Shown here one piece after another: positions 22,000-32,172 of a DNA stretch of 64,000 bases. The position numbers were made by a program, and so were the translations under genes. This stretch comes from Entonaema liquescens. Taxonomy: Eukaryota; Ascomycota; Sordariomycetes; Xylariales; Xylariaceae. A model generated the notes under the pieces. It did not search any database. It saw only the letters and a list, made by a program, of their open reading frames with translations, and was not told where the DNA came from. Positions within the stretch are counted from its first letter, which is position 1; the number at the start of each line of letters is the position of its first letter. The stretch covers positions 1,798,001-1,862,000 of the forward strand of contig CADCSX010000023.1 of the NCBI GenBank assembly GCA_902805475.1, in the 5' to 3' direction.

Positions 22000-22996
22000 A
22001 TGGCAGATTTCGCTCCTCCTTCCGGCCCGCCGCCTCCCAGGGTCCCGGAAGGCTGGGTTGCTCGCTGGAACGAGCAATACCACGAATGGTAAGTTCCAAT
22101 GCGCTCATCCGTTTTATCCTCTTCATCTTTTCTAACCTTTTTCAGGTTCTACGTCAATACCTACACCAAGAAATCACAATGGGACAAGCCCACCGAGCCA
22201 GCCGTGGACCCTAACCGCCAAAATGACGGCGCACCCCCGGTCCGCCCCGGGCTACACGCCGGGCTCCGGACCTGCTCCTACCGACTCCAAGAACAACCCC
22301 TTCGTGAACGAGTCGACGAAACCTGGGTATGGGTCTAGTTCGCACGTCGACGAGGATGCGGATGCCCGGCTCGCTCGCCAACTACAAGAGGAAGAGAACG
22401 CGCGTAGCCGAGGCGCAGGTGGTGCCGCCCAGTCCTATGCGAACAGCACGCCTACCCCGCCTCAGGGCTACTCGCCATACCCCGACCAACTGCCCCCTCG
22501 CTCATCCGGCAGCAGCAATCCCGCAGACAAAGCCAAGGGCCTGTTTGGCAAGTTCTTCGGTGGCAGCAAGAATAAGGCGCACGCCGGGTACCCAGGACAA
22601 CAGCAATACGGCGGACAGTCTCAATACAGCCCGCAACCCCAACAACCCTACGGCGGCTACGGCGGCCCCCCTCCTCAGCAGGGCTACTACAACAGTCCGC
22701 CGCCGCAGCAGTACGGGGGCTATGGACCTCCTCACGGCCAGTACGGCGGCGGATATCCCCAGCAAGGTGGATACCCCCAGCAGGGCGGGTATTACGGCCA
22801 GCAGCCGCCTAAGAAGAGCGGAGGCAGCATGGGCGCGGCGGGGGGCGCGGCGCTGGGTCTCGGTGCGGGATTGCTGGGTGGTGCGCTCATCGCGGACGCG
22901 ATCAACGACGAGCAGCAGGAAGCATATATGGAGGGGTACCAGGATGGTAATGATGGCGATTTCGGTGGTGGCGACGACTTTGGTGGGGACTTCTAA
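22000..22996 (+). CDS. WW-domain protein, Wwm1-like (apparent frameshift or weak intron)
   Basis: This is an N-terminal WW-domain protein with a low-complexity tail. Yeast Wwm1 has the same plan and interacts with the metacaspase. Exon 1 is 22000-22088 and exon 2 begins at 22146. The WW domain spans about residues 15-46 (W19, YVN, W42, P45). After DGAPP near 22239 the frame changes: the downstream protein is GYTPGSGPAPTD, ARQLQEEENARSRG, many Q/G/Y/P repeats, GAALGLGAGLLGGALI and a G/D/F-rich end. The two parts join in frame only if about two bases are missing within 22231-22250 (313 residues), or if 22240-22291 is a 52-base intron with a poor GTCCGC donor (295 residues). Homologues I recall keep the GYTPGSGPAP segment, which favours missing bases. 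The C-terminal glycine segment matches Wwm1. Confidence 0.85.
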
Positions 22997-23556
22997 ACCC
23001 CGCTACTGCTGCTACCGCTTGGAATCGTGTGTGCTTTAGAGAAGAAAAAAACACTCAAGAACATACCATCTGATGGTCTTCGCGGTTATCTTTTTCATTA
23101 GGTCAAAGTGGGACTTTGCACAGAGCTAAGAAGATGGCACAGAGAGAGAAGGGGTTGTGCTGTTATACAGTTCAGATAAGACGAGACTCATATCAGGCAT
23201 TAGGAGGCGTTGATTATGAATGAGATGCGAGATTTCAGAACAATCAAGAATAAGGGAGAGAACGAGAAGGGTGGTGAGAGAAACTCGGGGGCTCGGGTTT
23301 AGTACATATTATATTATAGGTCTTTCGACAGTGCGGCACAGAAAGAACCCTCGTTCTAGGTACTTCGGTGTAGCAATGCAAAATGCGGTTTAATCCCTTC
23401 AAGAAGTAATTCCAAGTCAAAGTCATCACATTTCGTAAAGTCAGTATCTTCGTTAACTCTTCGTACCCTAGTTTATTCTATGCTTCCAGCCGTCTAAATA
23501 CTTCTGCATATTTATCTACTAGTATTATGTTCAGACTCGCTGGTTTTTAACACGAT
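22997..23556. other. Convergent intergenic region
   Basis: This is the common 3' flank of the WW-domain gene and EMC7. No coding, RNA or repeat feature is seen. Confidence 0.5.
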
Positions 23557-24592
23557 TTACCTCTTTCCACCTTTCTTCCCGTCACCAGACGACGAGGGCT
23601 CAGAACCGTCCTTCTTGGGGCCCTGGCCGGCGAGGTATGCAGCCATGTCGAAGTTGCCCATGGGGTTGGCGCCGGCCTGTTGACCACCACCCATAAGGCT
23701 GCTCATCGGGCTGTTCTTCTGCTGCTCTTCCCACTCGGCGCGCATTTCGGGATCCACTGTTGGGTTGTTGCAGTTAGCGATATGTGCTTTAAGAAGAGGA
23801 GAAAAGGGATAGAAGATAGACTTACTATTCTCGATCAGCTTCGGCATACCGATGAATAGAGCCATGCTGACGAGACCCATGAGGATCATGGGGTTCTTGA
23901 GGATGCTGAGGACGGAGACTATTTGGTGAGTAGCTATGTTAGCTTAGTTCAATGATATATATAATTTATACTTCGTTTTCTCTTCCTGTCTTCTCTTGCC
24001 ACCTTGCTCTTGTGGTCTGGACTTGGCATCCATCCTCCAACAAGATATCATAAGAAGCAAAGAAGATAGGAGGGTAGAATAGATCAGAACACTCACAAGA
24101 ACTCCTCTCCACGAAATACTCCTTCGGCCCCAGCGCCCTCACCGCGAACCCGCTCCCGCTCCTCGGCGCCTCCTGGCCCTTATTATCCCAATCGTTGCCG
24201 CGGTACGTCTCCCAAGCGCGTACCACCACGACCAACCCCTCCTCCTCCTTACCGGCTTCATTCGTGGGCGTGTGCTCCAAGACATCGATCCTCAAGGGCG
24301 CGAAAGCATGTGTCGGGGAGTACACGTCGGCCAGGTACGAGCCGGGGGTCACGTTCCGGAAGACGAAGGACCCGGCGGCGGTGAGGGGCGCGTCGTACGA
24401 GGCGCGCAGGGCGGATAGGGTCGCGTGCGTGCTGGGCGGGAGGACGTGTGGGTTCGGGAGCGACTGCGAGGACGGGACCCAGAGCGTAAGAGTTGTTTGA
24501 GGAGAGGACTGGGATTGGGATGCGGCGGCGGCGGAGGGGCCGGTTAGGAGGATGAGGACGCCGAGGACGGCGGTTGAGAGGGATATTTGCAT
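23557..24592 (-). CDS. EMC7: ER membrane protein complex subunit 7
   Basis: Emc7 (yeast Sop4) is the luminal beta-sandwich subunit of the ER membrane complex, which inserts tail-anchored and multi-pass proteins. Exons: 24592-24097, 23918-23826, 23756-23557; 262 residues. A cleavable signal peptide covers about residues 1-24. The luminal domain has SFVFRNVTPGSYLADVYSP and a run to LGPKEYFVERSS. A single membrane segment (about 175-191) sits in LKNPMILMGLVSMALFIGMP. The cytosolic tail holds DPEMRAEWEEQQKNSPMSSL and NPMGNFDMAAYLAG, both diagnostic for the family. The end is basic (GKKGGKR). Both introns have standard donors (GTGAGT, GTAAGT). Confidence 0.93.
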
Positions 24593-25097
24593 GTTGGCCT
24601 CTGGTTTTATGTCCTCTGTGTTGGTGGTGTGTAGGTTGTCGGCAGGTTGGGCAGTCGAGTGTTAATGTAAAGGTTCAGCTTTGTAAAGGTACAATATGTG
24701 GGGACATGCATGTGTACCTGTTGGGGATGAATCTTGGCGTTAACTAGATAGTATACCTAGGAAAGAATAATGACTGAGGAAAGCTCTATATTATAAGTTT
24801 GGCAGTTGCGATAAGACGGCTTTTTTGTCTTAATACCATTTAAATTGACATTCGCAATCCGTTTCGTATAATGTATTAATTCTTCTAATTGTTCACTTAA
24901 TCATCATTCTTACAGGACACAATTCCATGGCAATTTATCAATATCAATATCAATATCAATATCACACACTCTATGTGAAGACCCTTATCATTCAGATGAT
25001 ATTGCTTCAGCTTTTCTTCTTATTCTAGAAGAGAAGTACTCTTTCTAATTTGAAATAGGGTATAAATAATTACATGATATTGAAATATCTCACAAGT
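24593..25097. other. Intergenic region between EMC7 and MET17
   Basis: This is the EMC7 promoter and MET17 3' flank. It contains a hexanucleotide repeat (ATCAAT, 24937-24964). Nothing else is recognised. Confidence 0.5.
24937..24964. repeat. Hexanucleotide tandem repeat (ATCAAT)
   Basis: About 4.7 exact copies with period 6 are present, in the spacer downstream of MET17. Confidence 0.85.
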
Positions 25098-26710
25098 TTA
25101 GACCACAGTCGGTGCTTCCTTCTGCTTAGTCTCTCCTCCGGAACCCGCTTCATCTCCCTTCGTTGTCGCGGCAGAAGCCTTCTTAAAAGATTGCTCAAAA
25201 TCAGCAATAATATCATCAATGTGCTCCGTGCCAACGGAAATACGGATCAGATCCTCGGTCGTTCCGGAGGCAATCTTCTCTTCATCCGATAGCTGCTCGT
25301 GTGTTGTAGTCCAAGGGTGGATAGCAAGAGTCTTGGAATCTCCAACGTTAGCAAGGTTGGAGATTAACTTGAAGCCATCAACAATTTGACTTCCAGCTGT
25401 GCCGCCACCCTTAACTCCAAAACTGAGAACGCCGCCGAAACCCCTCTTCAAATACTTCTTGGCCAATGCGTGGCTAGGATGGTATTCCAACCCGGGGTAT
25501 GACACCCAGCTCACATAGGGGCTAGACTCTAGGTACTTTGCGAGAGCTAGCGCGTTCTGTGCGTGTCTCTCGGCTCTTAAGCTGAGTGTCTCGAGACCAA
25601 GGATGAGTTGTTGAGCAGCAAAAGGATTTAGGGAAGAACCTAGATCACGTAGAATCTCGACTCTTACACGGATGGCGAAAGAAATGGGACCAAATGTCTC
25701 CCAGAACTTGAGGCCGTGATATCCCTCGGAAGGTTCAACGAATTGAGGGAAACGGGCCGCGTTCTTACCCCAGTCGAACTTTCCACTATCGACGACAACG
25801 CCAGCAATGGTCGTTCCGTGGCCACCAATCCACTTGGTCGCCGAGTGTACGACGATGTCTGCGCCGTGCTCAATAGGCCTGACAAAGTAACCACCAGCTC
25901 CAAAAGTGTTGTCCACCTATTCGCATTAACATCTAGTATATACTCACACCGGGTGGGATCCAATCTACTTACCACTACAGGGACACCCTTCTCGTGCGCA
26001 ACTTTGGCGATGGCCTCAAAGTCGGGGACATTATACCGAGGGTTACCAATACTCTCGAGATATACAGCCTTAGTCTTGTCGTCAATGGCCGCGGCGAATT
26101 CCTCAGGCTTATCGCTCTCGATAAACTTGGTCTTAATTCCAAGGCGCGCGATGAAAACCTTCAATTGGTTATATGTGCCACCGTAGAGACTAGGGGTTGC
26201 GACAATGTTGTCGCCGGCATGAGCGAGGGCGGCGATAGCCATAAATTGAGCGGCCTGGCCGGATGAAGCTGCAACAGCTGCTACACCACCTTCCAGAGCA
26301 GCAATGCGTTTCTCGAAGACATCTACAGTGGGCTACAAAGCCTAGGTTAGTACGGGTCTAAAATACTACGTATGAGTGACTGCTGCTACTAACATTCATG
26401 AGCCGACTGTATATGTTGCCGAACTCCTTGAGGCCAAACAGCCTTGCGCCGTGTGCCGAATCATTGAAGACGAAACTCTGTTCCTCAAGTTAGCTTCCAA
26501 TGCGGTCTGATTATTTTTTATTGCTCAGGTTAACAGACTGTTGTGGCGTATATAGGAACTGCGCGAGAATTCGTCGCTGGGTCTGGTTGCTGACTATAGC
26601 AGTGTTAGTCGCTAATATCCCCTCCAATGTTTCTTTATGGTCTTGGGTTAAGATTCATACCCCGCGTGGAGCTGAAGAGTCTCAAAGTGCTTGCTTAATT
26701 CCTCCGCCAT
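25098..26710 (-). CDS. MET17: O-acetylhomoserine sulfhydrylase (homocysteine synthase)
   Basis: This PLP enzyme makes homocysteine from O-acetylhomoserine and sulfide, and belongs to the Cys/Met-metabolism family (yeast Met17, Aspergillus CysD). Exons: 26710-26661, 26593-26539, 26477-26394, 26332-25973, 25916-25098; 455 residues. The start reads MAEELSKHFETLQLHAG. Family motifs follow: PDPATNSRAVPIYATT, IYSRLMNPT, SSGQAAQFMAI, PSLYGGTYNQL, ESIGNPRYNVPD, VDNTFGAGGYFVRP and HSATKWIGGHGTT. The lysine of SATKW (K211) is the predicted PLP Schiff base. ISVGTEHIDDII lies near the C-terminus. The last 30 residues are a low-complexity E/G/K/T tail. The first three exons are 50, 55 and 84 bases. No peroxisomal or mitochondrial signal is visible, so it is presumably cytosolic. 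Confidence 0.95.
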
Positions 26711-28138
26711 TGTGACCGGATTTTTAGCTATACGTTAATATTCACGGATGTGGAGGGGTCGTCTCCCGTGTAAGTGAGATGATATATGGGCTAGAAGTGA
26801 TATTGAAGCAGATATCGTAAAGTCTAGCGACCCTGAGAGGCGGAATGAAGGGGTATTTGAATTCGCAAGCTATAGGACTTACTACGTACAGGAAGGAAGT
26901 ATATCACTTAACTAATTCATATGTAGATATACTCTTGCGCATCACATACGGCTTCCCGACAAGAGGTACTCTACCCGAATCGTTACTCTTAGGACCCTGT
27001 TTAAGGAATTGTGGAGTCGGGGTAAAAAGCACGCCATCGACTATCAATCATGAGCTTGCTCCTGTAGGGCATTTTGTCCCGGTTAGGATGGGGGTACTTA
27101 GGTAGGCGAAGAGCAGAGTTGCGCGTAGGGTACCTAGCTCTGTTAGTGAGTTTGTAGTTTGGCCGTACAAATCCGTGTAAGTCGGCGACCTATACAAACG
27201 GACCTCGCTCTTTTGCCGAGGGATTTTTGATTGGATTTATTTAGTTAAAATGCCGCATGAATTATTCCCATCTACTTTGATCTCGTAATAGTATTATTAA
27301 ATAAATGCTCTCTCGCTAGGAAACTATAGATAATATTCCTAGATACTATTTCATTCCTATCCGTCAAGGTAAACTTACAAACAATGAGGACAAAGTATCA
27401 AAAGGGGGGGGGGTTACCGCGGGGCATCCCACGTAGACTGTTTTGGTGAAGTACCTAAGCTGATGAGCTATGGTGGGGTTATGAAAAACATCATCTTAAA
27501 GCTATATTGCGACACACTTGGTACACCCGTACCGGTGAGTGGGAAGGATATCGGGGTACATGTAGGATTCATGCATACCTAGATACCTTAGCCGCTGAGT
27601 ACGGTTAGAGTTATTAGTTCATCTAGATTTCATTAGGATAAGGCTTGCCGACATCGCTATGTATTTCAACTCATAAGCCGTAACCCTGATGAACAATACT
27701 CAAAGGAACCAATCAACTCAAATCATCTCAAATCAACAAATGGTGGTGGTATATTGAATTTACTCGTTCCGTCTTCGTAACATGGGTTCTACCATATGAG
27801 TTCCCTTTAACTAGTTGTAATAACTATTATTTTTCGAATAGTCCTTTAAAAACGCCCATCAATCCCCCCTCCCCCCCCGTGGATATACTAAATGGCTAGT
27901 CATCTAGACCAAGCCCGAATTCCCAATCCTCTCGTTCATAACCCTTCATTCCCAACCCCAAGTTTTGCAATTCTTATGATTGCGGTATAAAAGTCCCTTT
28001 AGCTTTTACCTATATGTAAGTAGACGTGCTCCCAGCGCCCGATAGCCTTTTGTTCAACCTGGATGTCGAGGGACGGCCGGTACGGCGAGAGAGGGATATC
28101 CGTATAGCCGCGACTCCCGACAGATAACTTGCCAGAGC
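26711..28138. other. Intergenic region upstream of MET17
   Basis: This holds the MET17 promoter region and the 3' flank of the MARVEL gene. It has ten consecutive G at 27404-27413 and a C-rich run near 27864-27879. No coding exon is recognised. Confidence 0.5.
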
Positions 28139-28772
28139 TTATGCGGCCGGAGCTTCCTTCATCTCGGAAGGATTTAAAGGGCCCTGGGACTTGGCACCCC
28201 GCTTCGGGAGGAATCCCCCCTGGACTACCTCCTTTCCCGTAAAGATGGCGGAGGTGGTCCAGAGGAGAAACTCAATCGCACCGAAGGCGATGCTAGCCTG
28301 GGCCGAGCCGCATACGTTGCCGCGGCAGAAGAGCAGCTTGCTCATGAAGACCGCGAGGGCAATAAAACCAGCGAAGTGGAAGATGGCATTGGTGGCTGTG
28401 AGACCCAACGCAACCAACGGGTGCGAGACTAAGACAAAGTTAACTTTGAATCACTCTTAATAGTTTTCTCGTTTTGATGCTTGGACACTTACTCTTAGGA
28501 ATGAATCTCGGCGCCACTTCCAAGTAGATGACAGATACGATCGTGTACAGCGAAGCAAATAACAACAAGTTGATCTGAGAGGGAGAAGAGGTCAATGTAT
28601 CCACATTGTACCAGTGAGCAACTAATAAACTCATATTAGTCCCATCGTTCATATCAGACTCATTATCCCCTTCTATCATGTTAGACCTACCATAAGCTGT
28701 GAGACCCAGCAGAATAATGCCAAAGACAAGCTGGGCGACTCGAATTCCTAGAGTGATCATGTTCGAAGACAT
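28139..28772 (-). CDS. MARVEL-domain four-helix membrane protein
   Basis: This small tetraspan membrane protein belongs to the MARVEL-like group that includes Nce102-type eisosome proteins and many uncharacterised fungal members. Exons: 28772-28691, 28621-28493, 28428-28139; 166 residues. The start MSSNMITLGIRVAQLVFG leads into helix 1. A short loop AHWYNVDTLTSSPSQ is followed by helix 2 (LLLFASLYTIVSVIYLEVAP). ALGLTATNAIFHFAGFIALA forms helix 3, and FGAIEFLLWTTSAIFTG forms helix 4 before a polar tail. Cysteines flank the third and fourth helices (LLFCRGNVCG). The length and helix spacing fit the family. Exact role (membrane microdomains, stress response) is not inferable. Confidence 0.88.
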
Positions 28773-29834
28773 CTTGGCGGTAGAAATTCTGGGTATACGG
28801 TTTGGAAAACGAGTGTCACGATGTGTAGCAGTCGTCATAAAATCGGTTATTGAAATAATAGTAGGTAGTTTGCGCCGGGAGGACAGGGTGAATTTATTTT
28901 GTAGAAGCAGCAAGAGCAAAGAGCGACAGCGGCGGCAAAGAAGAAGAAGAAGATGATGAGCGAAAATATCCCAGAGAACGGAAGAGAGCACCAGGCACGG
29001 GAACAGAATACACAAGCTTGTTGTGGTAAAACAGGAAGAAGATCGAAGAGGGAGAGAAGAGCAGAGCCAACAAAAACCCAGCGATCATGCGACCCCCGGT
29101 AGGGGGCATCGCTGGCTAATTATCAAGAATTCCGCATAGTGTGTAGCAACATAACATATAACATAACATATCAATGCTTAATTCAGGGTGAATTACAACT
29201 CACACTCTAGACTTACGTACAACGGGGTGTGGCCCCTGGTCGAACGGTGATCGTTCGCGCGCGTAGAGAAAGAGACGCTCCGTTACACTTGGAACGGGCG
29301 GACTTCAGGTCTGATCTGCTGGCGCTGCGTGCGGCGATTTGCTGGGAGGCGAGACCACATGAAACGCCAGCGATCAGGGATGGGAAAGATGGTGCGGCCT
29401 ATGCGCTGGAGATTGGATTTTATTTTTCCGCTTTGGGGGGGAACTCTTCGGAACGACGGTTCCAGCCCAATCAACTGCCGAGTCGGTATGACCAGGGGGA
29501 AAGGAAAGAAAAAAAAAACCTTGTAATGCTAGTCCAGCCTTAATACAAGAGATTTGCGTGTTTCTGGTTTGAGTTGTCGAATGAGACCCCGATGCACGGA
29601 CCTTTGGTAAGTTTTGGGGAGTGTTGGAAGTGGGATGGGATGGCTGATTGTTGTGATGGTGAGAGGGAGTGCGTATATATGTATGTGTCATAGTTGATAG
29701 ATATTCTCAACTGTCACGGACTATAAGTGACTATTTAATCCAGCATGTCTCTCATTCTATCTATTTGAATAGGTAACTTAAGCCTTGATGTCCTGTCTAT
29801 GTTGGCCGCAACGCGCGAAATAGTAAGGGCTTGT

Positions 29835-29864
29835 AAGACGCCCAAAGACGCCCAAAGACGCCCA
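29835..29864. repeat. 10-bp tandem repeat, 3 copies
   Basis: The unit AAGACGCCCA is repeated three times exactly. It is intergenic. Confidence 0.9.
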
Positions 29865-31920
29865 GTCGGCGCCTACATTGCATAATCACAACTGGTTTCC
29901 CTGCAAAGCCAAGTCCAAATGCGTATTACACATTTACGTGACACCTCATCCGCTTCAAGCCCTATGTAGGGATTGATTTCATTTCTGGGTAGTCATTATA
30001 CCAGAAATAAAACAAAACACGACGAATATCCACCACGAGGGCATGGAGACGTTGAAACATCGATCGTGGGGAAGAGGCCAAAAATAACAAGAGCCTTAAA
30101 AAACGATTCCCGATCTTCTGTGTCAGATACTTTGATCTGAGTCTCACGCTCATCTTGGCTGCCCAAGCCATGTCGTGCAAGAGTTCGAGACTGGTCTCGA
30201 GTGCCGGCACGTACACAGCCAAGAAGGAAGTCAGGGATATCGCTTGTATGTTTGCTCTCGGACGTGGGAAAAGTATCGCCAGGCATGTGGCGTGTAAGGC
30301 TTGTGAATATTGCTAGTATTATCTCTTTGAATCGCCTCTAGATATTGTATGCCAACAGCTAATAGCCTAAGTGATCAAAGATGTTTATGTATATACCTAA
30401 CTATATATATTATTTAATATGGGCATATTCAACTTTCATTCAGCTTCAACTCTTTGGCGTCGACCTGTGGCACATAAATAATAATTTGGATTATTTCAAT
30501 CGATGGCATACCTTGGGTTAGAAAACATTGCAAGATCTTTCTCGGAGCTGGTGGGGCCATTCCGGAGACCCTGTTCATTCCGAATAGAGATCTGAGACCT
30601 ATTCATCCCGAGAAGTGGATTCTGATGTACGGACCCGTATAACACGATTCATGGGTATATTAATAAGCTTCAAACCCGCGTCGCTTTCTTCTCATATTGT
30701 ATCTGAGAGTATTTTCCTAAAACAACACGATGGCTTATTGGTATAATAATGCCTTGTAGAATATTACTCAAAATTGTCGAGGAGACCTTAGTGAAGTTAT
30801 TCTTTGTTCTTTGAGTATGAAGTATAAAGTATAAAATATTTAAGAATCAATCTTATCACACCCTAGAAAAGGAGATACGAGACTGGGCTGATGATATCGA
30901 AAGAGTTGGCAAAGGGTTGGTTTTAACCCTAACAAATAAAAGTTAAGTAGTAAGTAATTGCGTGGCAGAAAATTCCCCGGGACATTCCAATACTCCAATA
31001 TGATTTCCTTGCGTCAACAAACTTAACTCATGTGATTCCCAAAGGGGTATCTAATCTTAGACGTGTCTCTAAACCCAATTCTGGAGCGTTCGGCTTGTGT
31101 CTCCCAACGATTTTACTCGATATATCTTTGTCGGGATGTTCCTTCGGCGCAACTATACTCGGCCCCGAATGCCGCGGACCGGCCGTGGGTTGATGTACCT
31201 AAGCCTCACTAAGTCATATGCCAAGTTTGAAAGGATTGAAATTTGGAATATCAGAGACAGCTGATACATGATGCTCGCGATACTTCTTTATTACGTTTTA
31301 TAAATTACTTAAAAGGACTTGAGTCGATATTTATGTTACTGGTAAGTAAAAGAGGTTCGGCGTTAATAAGAATGGAAGTGTTGTACTACCGATATGCTTA
31401 AATTGCATGCAAGATGAACATGCATGACTTGAGCAATGACGTCTGGTACCTTTCGAAGTAGCGAAAGTAGGAATGGGCGTATATTAAATTCAGCCAATAA
31501 GGCACAGCCTGTTGGGCATCTTCCCCGTATTACTACCCCGAGGTCGAGTATTAGCCAATTAAACCACGCGCCTTCTGCAAACGCGAATCCCCAGACCTCG
31601 GCTCAGTTGGGGGAAGGTTTGCTGACTTCGTGCATTAGCTGGGGGGTTCAGCACATGTCGAAAAACAATCAGCTTTCGCAAAAGACCCTTAAAAAGCAGA
31701 GGGGGGGAACCACCTTATTTACATTTGGGAAGTATTTAATATAGCAAAGCAACCACACCTTATAACAGCATACCGCCTTCTCTGGTTAGGAAGTTTAAGG
31801 ATTCTTTCTTTTTTCTTTGTTAGTGATTGTTAAGGGCCTAGGTAACGGGGTAGGTACAGCAGGTAGTACGCTAAAGTTAGAGAAGCTAGCAAGTCTTTTA
31901 GCTCATCTACGCCAATTAGT

Positions 31921-31949
31921 GTATACGCCTGTACACGCCTGTACACGCT
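31921..31949. repeat. 10-bp tandem repeat, about 3 copies
   Basis: The unit GTACACGCCT repeats with one substitution in the first copy and one at the end. It lies about 220 bases upstream of the acyl-CoA synthetase start. Confidence 0.8.
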
Positions 31950-32172
31950 AACCCATTCTCTACTATCCACCTCGGTATCTATCCTACTCTAAGTGGGTCA
32001 CGGGCTGTGTAGCAACTTCGGAATAAGGATTGCGACCAGATCAGAATTTCCCCTTAAGTCCCTTTTACATCGCTTTCTTCTGTCATTAGGAGCTTATTTC
32101 AACTTGCAACATTTCAGTTTTGATTTAGACCTCATCATTTCTATCGTCAATTCGTCGCGTCCTAAAATAAAC

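Larger units (their letters stand above)
28773..32172. other. 3.4 kb divergent intergenic region
   Basis: This separates the divergently transcribed MARVEL and acyl-CoA synthetase genes. A GC-richer block (about 29220-29480) carries overlapping short frames on both strands without family motifs and probably belongs to the MARVEL promoter or leader. Two 10-base tandem repeats are listed separately. An inverted repeat with 8-base arms lies near 31539 and 31600. No gene is supported. Confidence 0.5.

Noticed and set aside
29229..29691. Overlapping frames of about 100 codons on both strands
   Set aside because: They arise in a GC-richer promoter-like block; no family motif, no partner exons and mutual overlap.
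31490..31610. tRNA-like or structured-RNA segment on the minus strand
   Set aside because: An A-box-like TGGTTTAATTGGC and paired 8-base arms (GAGGTC/GACCTC region) are present, but there is no B box, no matching acceptor stem and no clear anticodon arm.
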